A stretch of 64,000 nucleotides of DNA from Tuctoria greenei (Eukaryota; Streptophyta; Magnoliopsida; Poales; Poaceae): the NCBI GenBank assembly GCA_036927565.1, contig JAYESD010000001.1, positions 44,824,064-44,888,063 of the forward strand, read 5' to 3'. Below are positions 43,990 through 52,876 of the stretch, in pieces. Under the pieces are notes generated by a model, which was not told the origin of the DNA, did not search any database, and saw only the letters and a program-made list of their open reading frames with translations. A program made the position numbers and the translations under genes. Position 1 is the stretch's first letter. Each line of letters starts with the position of its first letter.

Positions 43990-44912
43990 AATCTTGTATA
44001 CCTGAGTGCTATCTTCAAAATTCATTGATTGTGTTTTGAAAATCATCTCCCTCAATTTTTCCGAAAAACTATGTCAATTACTAGATCTTGGTGAATTATG
44101 ATCATTGCTTAATTGTTGTATGCTTACTGATCATTTTATCAAGATTATTTGATTTGCTTTGCCTCCCTATTTTCAAAATAAGTACCTTCGAATATATACA
44201 AATAGGCTAAGCACTTCTTTCCTGGTGATCACGGACTAGTCCGCAGAGTGACGGTTAGGCCGGACTAGTCCGGCAAACCATGGACTAGTTTGATATAGTC
44301 TCTGGAAAAGTTCGGACTAGTCCGGTCATTTTTGGACTTGTCGGATTTTTCATGTCCTTAAGCCTAGCCGCGACCAAACCCTAATCTTCCTCACCCCACA
44401 CTTGCCTCAAGCTTTCTCTCTCCATGCTCGAGCTCCCCAAGGCGATTCTTTGATTCCTCCATCAAAACTTTGCAAGTTTAGGTGGAAATTGACCTCCATT
44501 GCTTAGGGATTGAAGACCATAGACTTGTCCGACCCTTCAACCCCTACATCTCCGAGAATCAAGCAATTTCGATAAAATCTAATCCCAAACCCTAGAAATT
44601 GCTATTTCCTTCAATGTTGATCAACTAGCTTGGTTCCTATCACCATATACATGCTTCCTTGATGAATACATTGATGCTAAGCTAGTTGTGCATTAGGAAT
44701 CACCATTTTTCTCATAGTTAGGGTTCTAGAGATCGAACACCGGACTAGTCTGGCCCATGCACGGACAAGTCCGGTCAACCGGACTAGTCTGTGCCTGTAC
44801 ACCGGACTAGTCCGATTTTTCTGGACTCAACCCTAACTTCTCAATTCCTCAATGCAACTCACTCCTTGCCATCTATTATCATCAATGCCTTGTGAAATCT
44901 ATTCTCAGGACA
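43990..44912 (+). promoter_or_regulatory. D spacer between pol and 3' ORF, with LTR-type palindromes
   Basis: No gene. Two clusters of the LTR palindrome occur: 44231-44348 (CGGACTAGTCCG at 44232, CCGGACTAGTCCGG at 44260, further copies) and 44739-44818. C/T-rich sequence with CCTCACCCCACAC follows the first cluster. I see no clear TATA box. It is a candidate regulatory region for the 3' ORF. Confidence 0.5.
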
Positions 44913-46460
44913 ATGTCGAGCACCAACGATGAAATCTCTGATTTCAAGGCTGAGATGGACCACGAAGCCGTGCTTTGGTCCTCGACGAGCCTTAGCAAGA
45001 AGCGCCAATAGCGCCCTTCCGAGCCGGCACCTTCCCCTCCCCAGGCTCAAAGGAAGGTGCTCACGAGGAAGCCAACATCCAAGGCTTCTGCTGGAGGTGG
45101 CCCTCGCCAAGCCAAGGGCAAGGGCAAATGAATTGCAACAGGCGCGATTGGCCCCCTAAAGCTGTCAGCTCCAAGGGAAGGGGCCAGGGATCCCTCAGAG
45201 GAGAGATTCAACGGAAAGGGCAGTGACACGACAGCCAAGTTCAGGAATGTTGATTGTTACAGCCGTCCAAAGCAAGCTACCGATGGGATGTTTTGGAGCA
45301 ATTTTCATGCAGATTTCTACAAGACCGTTTATCTCCCAATGAAGATGCTCGTGGTGCGCAACCAGTGGATAGATTGGGCGCATTTGAGAAGAAGGGCTGC
45401 TCACCCTTTGTTGAGGTGGTCGAGGCAATGGAAAGGCATGGCTTGAGGGACCTCTTCTCTTTCAGGAACAATTGAAATGATAAGGTCATCGCGTAGTTCT
45501 ATGCGACGTGCCACTTTGCTAGTGACGAGGAAGAGCGGGTGACTTGTATGACTTACGGATCCAAGTACACCGTTACCTATGAAGAGTTTGCAAGATTGCT
45601 GCATCTTGATGCCTCAAGCAATGACAACCTGATCATCCACAACATTGGTGTCATTGAGAAGGACAGGATGAAGTTTCTCTATGAACCCAACTCCAAGTTC
45701 AACCCCCCTTCTACCAAGAATATGAAGCCTTTCTTTGTGGTGTTGAATAGGGTTCTAAGGAAGACAATTGCCCCCAAGGATGGGGATGCTGGAAGTGTGC
45801 AGGGGTACCTCAGGACCTTGATGAAGGTCATTAGCAAAGACAGGAAATTTGATGTCTTTGACTATATCTAGAAACGACATGGTCAACATCTCCTGCACGC
45901 CGAACAGGTCCTGTGGCTACACACCTTACCTCATGTTTATGATTGAGAAGGTCACATTAATAGAGTTCATCAAGGACGTGGAGCACCTTCCCTTGAGGCC
46001 CCAGATGCCTCAACAGCCAAGTACTCAAGCTGCTCCATCTTCGGCTTCCAGCCCTGAGGCTCCAGCCAGAGCTAGTGCTAGAGCTAGGGCTGCTCCCGCC
46101 ACTAGGGCCCCTCCTCAAAAGGGGTCCCCAAGTGGTATCTTGAAGTACCTAAATGCCATTTTTGCCTCCTGCAAAAAGGCCGAAGTGAAGGCCCACAAGC
46201 TCAACAAGAGAATAGAGGCTGACATGAGATATGTCAAGGAGAATGTGAAGCAGATTTGCCAAAAGCTAGAGATTGAGCCCATTGGATTTCTAGTAATTTC
46301 TGATGACTCCCACTCTGATTTCACCGAGCTCGGGCCCTTGACTCCCTCCGAGCTTGCCTATTTTGGCATTGGGGACTCGAGTGGTTCCGCTCCTCCTCCT
46401 CCTCCTCATCAGCCAGAGGATGAAGATGAAGACGACGAGAGGACCGACAGCGAGGCTTGA
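44913..46460 (+). pseudogene. D 3' ORF (accessory/'env-like' position), decayed
   Basis: ATG at 44913 (MSSTNDEISDFKAE). A lysine/arginine-rich N-terminal part has in-frame stops at 45009 and 45129. The core is spread over frames to 45871 (FYATCHFASDEEER, YTVTYEEFARLLHLD, MKPFFVVLNRVLRKTIAP, VQGYLRTLMKVISK). The last frame 45849-46460 has YTPYLMFMIEKV, a Pro/Ser/Ala-rich linker (rich in ARASARARA), and a helical segment (KKAEVKAHKLNKRIEADMRY) ending in an acidic tail. At least four stops and two frameshifts. No signal peptide or convincing membrane helix. It is in the same place as the 3' ORF of X. Confidence 0.72.
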
Positions 46461-46921
46461 AGACTTTAGGTCCCTCCTCTCCTTCTTTCTGGTGTCTTGA
46501 TGCCAAAGGGGGAGAGATTGAGGGGGAGTCTTAGGTTTTAGCTGTAGGATGCGAGGAGAGCTTCTTTTTATGTTTTTTGTCTATTTTGTGGGTTGTAAAG
46601 CTCTTAATATGCTCTTATGGTACTTTTGGTCCTATGATGCAATGTTTTGAACTACTTATGAAGAAATTGATGAAATCTGTGATTTTGCTATAAGAATGAC
46701 ATATATCCTTGTTGTTGATCTCAATTATGTCATTCTTATCATGATTATTGCTTCTATACACTTATTTCTGCATCCCACCATAAAGAGTGCACATATAGAT
46801 CATGTTTTCATTGCTTAATGTATTTTAAAGTCATATGTGCACACTTTATGAAAATCTCAAATTTTTATCATATTTTGTGAAATCTCAATTGGTTGTCATC
46901 AATCACCAAAAAGGGGGAGAT
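46461..46921 (+). other. D 3' UTR with multiple purine tracts
   Basis: AAAGGGGGAGAGATTGAGGGGGAG near 46506-46529, then the LTR-proximal PPT AAAAAGGGGGAGAT at 46908-46921. Repeated PPT-like tracts upstream of the 3' LTR are characteristic of Sireviruses. The rest is A/T-rich without genes. Confidence 0.8.
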
Positions 46922-48478
46922 TGAAAGTGCATCTAGGAATCCCTTGTGGGTTTTGGATGATTTATGACAAGCAAATGAGATCCTAACCACATTGTTGAGA
47001 TGAGCACAGGTTCTAATGAGAAAATGAGCAAGGTGCCAAAAAGAAAGGAGAATGAGGAACAATGCGGAAAAGAGCTCAAGAAACAAGTGTAGTAGATCAT
47101 TGTGTATGGAGTGTGTTAAGGAAACACACCCCAAGAGCTCAATCACAAATAATCACACACACTACACATATTTATACAGGACCGGACTAGTCTGACTGAC
47201 CCTGGACTAGTCCGATATCTTTCTGCACAAGATCGGACAAGTCCGATATCACCACGGACTAGTCCGATATCTCTCTGACTAGAATCGGACTAGTCCTCCC
47301 CAGTGCGGACTAGTACCTGAAACACCTCACAAGTTGCAAAAAATCGGACAAGTTCGATCACAAACCATACTAGTCCGATATCTTTCTAATGTCAATCGGA
47401 CAAGTCCGATATTAGCACGGACTAGTCTAAAAAACCCTCTGACCTAAATTGGACAAGTCCTCCAAGTGCGGACTTGTTCCAAATTCACTTAGGGTTTCGC
47501 ATATCCGGACAAGTCCGATGTTTATCGGACTAGTCCGAAGATTTACGGAACCAAATTCGGACAAGTCCGCTTTTAGCCGGACTAGTCCGATATTTCGGGA
47601 CACCTATGGTTTGCTACACTTAGCACACCGGACTAGTCTGGTGGTCACCACGGACTAGTATGATCTTTCTAAACCCTAACGGTTACTTTTGGGAACCCCA
47701 TATAAATAGGTGTACACGACCCATCTTCCAAATCTCTTGCCCCCCTGCACCGTCACACCTCCCAAGAGCCTAGAAAACACCTCTCTCCACAAAATCAAAT
47801 GCAACAAAGATCAATCCCTTGAGGATACACTTTGGATCATTGGAGAGACACGGTTCATCACTCATTGAGCTCTTGGTTTGATTCCCTAACACACTCCTGT
47901 GGTTTTCATTGTGATCTTTCGAGTGTGTTCTTGGTGGTGTTCATATTGTAATCTTGGGGAGCCCTCAACGTGTGAGAAGGCCCCTTGAATTTGGTTATTT
48001 ACCCTTTGTGATTAGTAAAGAGGATTGGCCTTCGTGGCGATCCGATGAGGGTAGGGTTGGAGAAGACTCTGTCCTTTTGTGGACTCCTCAACGTGGATGT
48101 AGTTTGCCTCTGTGGGAACCGAACCACGGGATAAAGTGCTTGTGTTCTTTCTTTGCGCACATTGTTCTTACACTTCATACATATCTAGGGTTTCAACCAA
48201 TCTTATTCACTTTACGTTGAAACATTGAAAATAAAATTAACTTGTGGTACATCCTAGTTTACAATTGTGTAACACTTCAATTAAAAGTATATTTCCGCTA
48301 CATACATCCTAGGATCAAGATAATCGATCAGATTTGATAAAACTAGTCTGTACACACAAGACTAGTCCACACTCGACCGGACTAGTCCGATATCTCGATG
48401 TTTATCTGGTTGTTAAGTGTTGCAGGTTCCAACATAAAATCAAAAAGGCCTATTCACCCCCCCTCTAGGCCACATTCA
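46922..48478 (+). repeat. D 3' LTR
   Basis: 1557 bp, collinear with the 5' LTR including the palindrome array (47180-47675 and 48345-48393). Visibly more substitutions than between the LTRs of X, as expected from nesting. Confidence 0.95.
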
Positions 48479-48483
48479 CACAT

Positions 48484-49051
48484 GATCTGGCGCATATTGC
48501 GCTAAGTGAATGAAAGCCTTGGAGTACCCGTGATCACTCCTCCCACCTTGCTTGAAATCTAGCAACTCTTGAAGCTTGCGTTTCATTATCCCGGGAGGTA
48601 TGTGGTAGGCGCGGAACACCTCCCAGAATTCAGTCCATGTCACGGTGTGTCCAACCGGTAGAGAGGCAATGTAATTCACCCACCATCTGTCAGCGGAGCC
48701 GTGAAGTTGCTGCGCCGCAAAGAGTGCCTTCTACTGTTCGGTGCATTGGAGCAACCCAAACTTTGCTTCAGTTGTGCAGAGCCAATTATCCGCCTCAAGA
48801 GGTTCATCGGCCTCCGTGAAGACCGGTGGATGAGTCGCCAAAAAATCCAAGTAGGTGCTTTGTTGAGGCTGATGATTGCCTCCGTCTGGACGCTCCCGCT
48901 GAAGGGACATATTCCACACGAGGGTTCGCAACAGCTCGGTCTGCTCGTCGCATGAACCCACCATTGCTGCAATCACATCTGCTAACGTAAGCGGAGGAGG
49001 AGGTGGCGGTGGCGGTGTCGGCTGTCGCTGATCCTGAGTTCTCTGTTGCTG
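48484..49051 (-). pseudogene. O gag core
   Basis: Minus-strand gag of O between insertions D and E. ORF 49072-48731 (its first codons lie in E) has a glutamine/proline-rich N-terminus followed by the start of the retrotransposon gag domain (EADNWLCTTEAKFGLLQC). After a frame change near 48720, ORF 48679-48476 continues the capsid-like domain (WVNYIASLP just before it, then EFWEVFRAYHIPPGIMKRKL, LAQYAPDHV). The TSD of D (CACAT) lies at 48479-48483. Role in the family: capsid formation around the element RNA. Not functional here. Confidence 0.82.
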
Positions 49052-49400
49052 CACTACAGGAAAAGCGATCATTTGCGACGACTGGTTTTATTTGCGACGG
49101 CCAGCCGTCGCAAATAGCTTAAATTGCGACGGCCCGCCTCCGGCCGTCGCAAATAAGATGGCCGTCGCGAATAAGTGTTTATTTGCGACGGCTTTCGGAC
49201 TGGCCGTCACAAATAAGTTGTTATTTGCGACGGCCAACCCTAGGACCGTCGCAAATAAAGGAGCCGTCGCAAATAAAACCTTATTTGCGACGGCCGGTCA
49301 GACGACCGTCGCAAACAGGCTTTAATTGCGACGGCCGTAAGTTGAGGCCGTCGCAATTAAAGCTGCCGTCGCAAATTAGGGCTTATATCGGGACGCTCCG
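49052..49400. repeat. E left subterminal repeats
   Basis: About ten units of TTTGCGACGGCC or its complement, mostly arranged as inverted pairs with short spacers (for example TTTGCGACGGCC AGCCGTCGCAAA at 49090-49116), each able to form a small hairpin. In CACTA elements such repeats bind the TnpA-type transposition protein. Confidence 0.9.
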
Positions 49401-49830
49401 GCCCCGACTCTTCATTCACCTCAGAACACCCTACCGCCGCCGCGCCCCCGCCACCGCCGCCGCGCCCCCGCCGCCGCGCCCCCGCCACCCTGCCGCGCCC
49501 CCGCCGCCGCGCCCCCGCCGCCGCGCCCCCGCCACCCTGCCGCGCCCCCGCCGCCGTGCCCCCGGCTCCACCGCCGGCCCGCCGCCCTCAGCCCCGCCTC
49601 CGCGCCCGCCTCCGCGCCCGCCGCCCTCGGCCCCCACCGGCGGCCCGCCTCCGCGCCCCAACCGCCGCCTGCCTCTGCCCCCGGCCCGCCGCGCCACCAG
49701 CGTCGCCGCCGCCGGTCCGGACCGCTGCGCCCCCGACCGGACCGCCGCGCCCCCAGCCCCCGACGCCTCCGCTGCGCCCCCGACCCCCGACGCCTCTGAG
49801 GTCAGTGCTACTCCCCCCGGTTTTAGGTTT
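49401..49830 (+). other. E GC-rich low-complexity block
   Basis: CCGCC/GCGCCCCC-type repeats, open in several frames (Pro/Ala/Arg-rich on plus, Gly/Arg-rich on minus). I regard the ORFs as a by-product of composition. 49855-50060 after it is A/T-rich without a gene. Confidence 0.6.
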
Positions 49831-50067
49831 TTTTTTCAGATCTAGCTAGCAATTTTGGTAAGAGGTAGCAGCAATTAGCTATAGTAGCTTAGAATAGCTT
49901 GTATAGTTTATTTAAGGATTGAATCACTTAATTATAGAAGAGTTATGAAACTGAGTTATAGAAGAGGACATGGCTGAAGATGTAATAAAAAGGGCATTTG
50001 CTAGTGCAGTTTTATGCATACGGCGAAAGAACTTGAGTGTGTGTATGTATGGGAATGATGCTATGTA

Positions 50068-50370
50068 ATAGGCCGTCGCAAACTAAGTCTAATATCGGGA
50101 CCCTCCGGCCCCGACTCTTCATTTACAATTCCCCACCGCCGCCGCGCCCCGACACCGCCGCCCCCAGCGCGCCCACCGCCCCCGGCCCCCCGCCGCCCCT
50201 GCGCCCCCGGCCCCGCCGCACCCTCGCCATCGGCCCGCCGCGCCCCGACCCTGCCGCCCCCAGCGCGCCCACCGCCCCCGGCCCCCCGCCGCCCCTGCGC
50301 CCCCGGCCCGCCGGCCCCGCCGCTAGCCGCGCCCCCGAGCCATCGCAATTTAACTGGCCGTCGTAGATAA
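50068..50370 (+). repeat. E internal second copy of a subterminal/GC-rich block
   Basis: GGCCGTCGCAAACTAAG, then ATATCGGGACCCTCCGGCCC, then CGACTCTTCATT repeats the order found at 49364-49420 (GCCGTCGCAAATTAG, ATATCGGGACGCTCCGGCCC, CGACTCTTCATT). It again runs into a GC-rich block, itself tandemly duplicated (about 50160-50235 and 50238-50315), and ends in degenerate subterminal units at 50338-50370. Confidence 0.82.
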
Positions 50371-50639
50371 TTGCCTTCATATGGATTGTTCAATCTTCGA
50401 ATGATTGTTGATCGAATGAGTAGAAATTGTTGCTCGATCTTGATGTTAATTATGCTTAGTTGTTAATGATGTTGGTTATGCAAATTTGTTGATAATGTTA
50501 TTGATTATGTAGATGTTAAGCATGCTTATGTTTTGCTTTAGTATTCTTAATGTTTATGTTCATTGCTGCTTATCATTATTGAATTAAGTTATTAAATGTT
50601 CAAATTTTGATTAATTGTTATGTTTCTTTTAGCATGTTT

Positions 50640-50700
50640 AATATTCTTTATATATATAAATATATAAATATAATTATGTATATATATATATATATACATA
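50640..50700. repeat. TA-rich microsatellite in E
   Basis: TATATATAAATATATAAATA-type sequence followed by an uninterrupted (TA)n tract. 50371-50640 before it is A/T-rich and has no gene. Confidence 0.85.
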
Positions 50701-50755
50701 AGCGGGTTAAAACGATAATGTATCAGAAGAAATATCAAAAGAGAGAGGAGATATT

Positions 50756-51087
50756 CTACGCCATATCGCCTGCGGCGAGCATGGCAGCGGCGAGACCGAA
50801 GCCGGTGGCAGTGGTCTTGGTAGCGGCAGAGGATCCTCCGGAAGGCGTGGACAGCAGCGGAGGAGAGGCTCCGGGAGCGAGGGCTGGTGGCCGTGCAGGT
50901 ACCCACCGATCTGATCACCGGGGAGGAACCTCTTGGAGGCGACCCAGTTGGCGTAGTTGGTCTGCAGGTCCCAGGAGCCACTAGGCTCGCCGACGTTGTA
51001 CGTTGCCGCCGACGCCATGCCGAACACGGCCACGACCATGAAGGCCACGACTGCAACTGCAAGAAGTCCCACGACCATGAAGGCCAC
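50756..51087 (-). pseudogene. Captured phytocyanin (blue copper protein) fragment in E
   Basis: Minus-strand ATG at 51087 opens a hydrophobic signal peptide (AVAVVAFMVVAVFGMASA), then the N-terminal strand of a phytocyanin (ATYNVGEPSGSWDLQTNYAN, WVASKRFLPGD). At about 50905 the frame changes, and what follows in another frame is the C-terminal part of the same kind of gene: PALAPGASPPLL, TKTTATGFGLAAAMLAAGDMA, stop at 50756-50758. This is a Pro/Ser linker and a hydrophobic GPI-anchor-like tail. The copper-ligand region (His, Cys, His, Met/Gln) between them is absent. GT dinucleotides at the junction (GGTGGGTACC) suggest an exon-1 donor retained with most of intron and exon 2 lost. Phytocyanins are cell-surface electron-transfer or signalling proteins; this piece cannot bind copper. 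Confidence 0.82.
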
Positions 51088-51249
51088 GACGCCATGCCGA
51101 ACACAATTATCGTGGACGGCCCTGACTATGAAACTTTCAACTCTGACCCACTTTTCTCCTCACTCTCGTTCTCTTTCCTCATTCGTAAATGATTTATAAA
51201 TGAACATGAGCAACGTAACCTATAGCAATTGATTACCCGTTTCAGATCG

Positions 51250-51284
51250 GCACGTCTCACATGCCATTGGCATGTGAGACGTGC
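51250..51284. repeat. Perfect 16-bp hairpin in E
   Basis: GCACGTCTCACATGCC, loop ATT, GGCATGTGAGACGTGC. No mismatches. Confidence 0.97.
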
Positions 51285-51317
51285 AGGTTCGGAATTGTCC
51301 CTTTTTGGACAGCCTCA

Positions 51318-51509
51318 GAGTGACCGAGGGGGCGTGGCTTGTGACGAGATGCGGGTCCAGATTTGGACGAGATTTCGGTGGCGTAACCCTGTTGTTCTCT
51401 GCTGCACCATTTTTGGGCGTGCAGTGGAGAACAGCGGGGTTATGCTGCCGAAATTTCGTTCGAATCCGGATCACGCGTCTCGTCATGAGCACGCTCCGCT
51501 CGGTCACTC
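51318..51509. repeat. Large imperfect foldback in E
   Basis: Arm 51318-51407 pairs with arm 51419-51509 at roughly 75-80 percent identity by eye around an 11-bp centre. Outer ends GAGTGACCGAG and CTCGGTCACTC, inner ends CTGCAC and GTGCAG. No ORF. 51510-51610 holds nothing recognisable. Confidence 0.88.
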
Positions 51510-51610
51510 TTGGGTGGGTTTAGGATCTATCTGCCTAGGTTGTAGGGCCGTGACATAACACAACAATACATTAACGACAATTTCTTTCGCATTAAACTGT
51601 AGAGTCAAAC

Positions 51611-52560
51611 ATGGGTGAAGACCGCAGTTGGATGTATACTGGCTGGAAGAGCAGAAATGGTGATCACTCCGATGAGTGGTTTATCAAGTTAGATCAATTT
51701 TTGGATCGAGCATTTTCGTTGTCAACGGAAGATATGGTGCGGTGCCCATGTACAAAATGCCGGAACACTAAGTTTTTGAGAAGATTGGAGCTTTCGTTTC
51801 ACTTATGTCGAAACGGTTTCACTCCACAATATGAAGTGTGGACCTTCCACGGCGAGACTAATTCTCGAGTCATAGCCGAAGTGGATGAGGATGATGATAT
51901 AACAGAGGTTGATAGGATGGATGAGATGTTAGAAGCTCTTGAAGTGGAGGATCCTCTTACAAATGAGGCAGAGAAGTTCTTCGAGGAGCTGAAGAAATCA
52001 CAAGAGCCGTTGCATGAACACACGGCTGTGACCGTACTTGCTTTCTTGACCAGATTTATGGCAATTAAGTCCAAGTACTTTTTTTCCATCAACTGCTACA
52101 ATGATCTCATGAAATTGATCTGTGATATCCTTCCACAATCTCACAAAGCGCCACCAGATATGTATCAGTCAAAGATCAAGATATCTGGTCTCGGTATGAA
52201 GTATGAGAAAATTGATGTGTGCCCAGACAACTGCATGCTATTCTGGAAAGAGAACGCCAATGAGAAGATGTGCTTGAAATGTGGTAAATCGAGGTATGTC
52301 AAAGTTGTTAATGACGATGGCGATAATGTGATGACAGATGTCGCACATAAGCAACTTTGTTACTTGCCTGTGACACCTCGGTTGAAGCGGATGTTTCTTT
52401 CAAAAAGAACCGCAAGACACATGAGATGGCACAAAGAAGGTAAACGTGAGAACAAAGAATTATTGACGCATCCGTCCGACGGTGATGCATGGAAGGCGCT
52501 AGACCGTTTCGATCCAGACTTTTCTCGTGATGCGAGGAATGTTCGCATCGGATTAGCGAC
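51611..52560 (+). pseudogene. E transposase, N-terminal part (TnpD/TNP2 type)
   Basis: ATG at 51611 (MGEDRSWMYTGWKSRNGDHS). Residues about 5-80 match the transposase-associated domain of plant CACTA elements, with CPCTKCRNTKF and the GFTPQYEVWTFHGE motif. From about residue 150 the sequence resembles the beginning of TNP2 (YNDLMKLICDILP, MYQSKIKISGLGMKYEKIDV, CMLFWKENANEKMCLKCGKS, TPRLKRMFLSKRTARHMRWH, DGDAWKALDRFDPDFSRD, NVRIGLATD). The match then stops and the frame continues into right subterminal repeats, ending at 52744. The catalytic domain is lost. No intron is needed in the retained part. Confidence 0.9.
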
Positions 52561-52813
52561 AGACAGATTAATTGCGACGGCTAGGCCGTCGCAAATAAGC
52601 ATCTGCGGGGCCCGCCAGCCCGCAGCAATAACTTGCGACGGTGACTCCAAGCCGTCGCAAATAAGTTTATTTGCGACGGTGGCCGTCGCAAATAAGCTTA
52701 TTTGCGACGACAAACTTGCGACAGCCAGAAGCCGTCGCAAATAAGGTAAACCATCGCAAATAGCTTATTTGCGACGGCCCCGGCCGTCGCAAATCGTCGG
52801 GATTCCTGTAGTG
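52560..52813. repeat. E right subterminal repeats
   Basis: Inverted pairs of the same GCGACGGC unit, starting directly where the transposase reading frame is truncated and running to the terminal repeat. At least six pairs or half-pairs. Confidence 0.9.
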
Positions 52814-52816
52814 CTG

Positions 52817-52876
52817 GGAGTCATCACCTCCCTGGTATGAGCCACCGACCTCTACAGTATTACGGATGCACACCAT
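52817..52876 (-). pseudogene. O gag N-terminus with start codon
   Basis: About 20 codons of gag upstream of the CACTA insertion. The minus-strand ATG is at 52876, followed by VCIRNTVEVGGSYQGGDDSQ, and this runs in frame across the E target site into the QQRTQDQRQP segment at 49048. The ATG is the first in this frame after an untranslated leader and matches the usual chromovirus gag start (M-V-x-x-R-N-T), so I take it as the original start. Confidence 0.75.

Larger units (their letters stand above)
25740..48478 (+). mobile_element. Element D: Sirevirus-type Ty1/copia, split by X
   Basis: Plus-strand copia element in O's gag. TSD CATAT (25735-25739) and CACAT (48479-48483), one mismatch. LTRs 25740-27294 and 46922-48478, TGAAAGTG...CACATTCA. 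It has an iMet primer site, a large gag with coiled coil and zinc knuckle, pol, a 3' ORF and multiple purine tracts, which is the Sirevirus arrangement. X (12.2 kb) is inserted at the end of the pre-integrase domain. Without X it is about 10.5 kb. RT and part of the integrase are deleted and the protease Asp is mutated. Confidence 0.93.
49052..52813 (+). mobile_element. Element E: CACTA (En/Spm) transposon, internally deleted, with captured gene fragment
   Basis: Inserted in O's gag near its start. Ends CACTACAGGAA at 49052 and TTCCTGTAGTG ending 52813, an 11-bp perfect terminal inverted repeat. TSD CTG at 49049-49051 and 52814-52816. Both ends carry arrays of TTTGCGACGGC/GCCGTCGCAAA subterminal repeats. 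The interior contains proline-coding low-complexity DNA, a duplicated subterminal block, a phytocyanin fragment, foldback sequences, and the first part of a transposase gene. The transposase catalytic domain is missing, so the element is non-autonomous. Confidence 0.95.

Noticed and set aside
44913..46460. True retroviral-type envelope gene
   Set aside because: No signal peptide, furin-like site or transmembrane segment visible; only the position matches.
49431..49697. Arginine/glycine-rich minus-strand ORF and proline-rich plus-strand ORFs in E
   Set aside because: Open in several frames at once because of CCGCC/GCGCCCCC repeats; composition artefact.
50756..51087. Functional phytocyanin gene
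   Set aside because: Copper-ligand region absent and N- and C-terminal parts are in different frames.
51611..52744. Complete transposase gene
   Set aside because: Similarity to TNP2 stops at about 52560 and the frame runs into subterminal repeats; the catalytic domain is missing.
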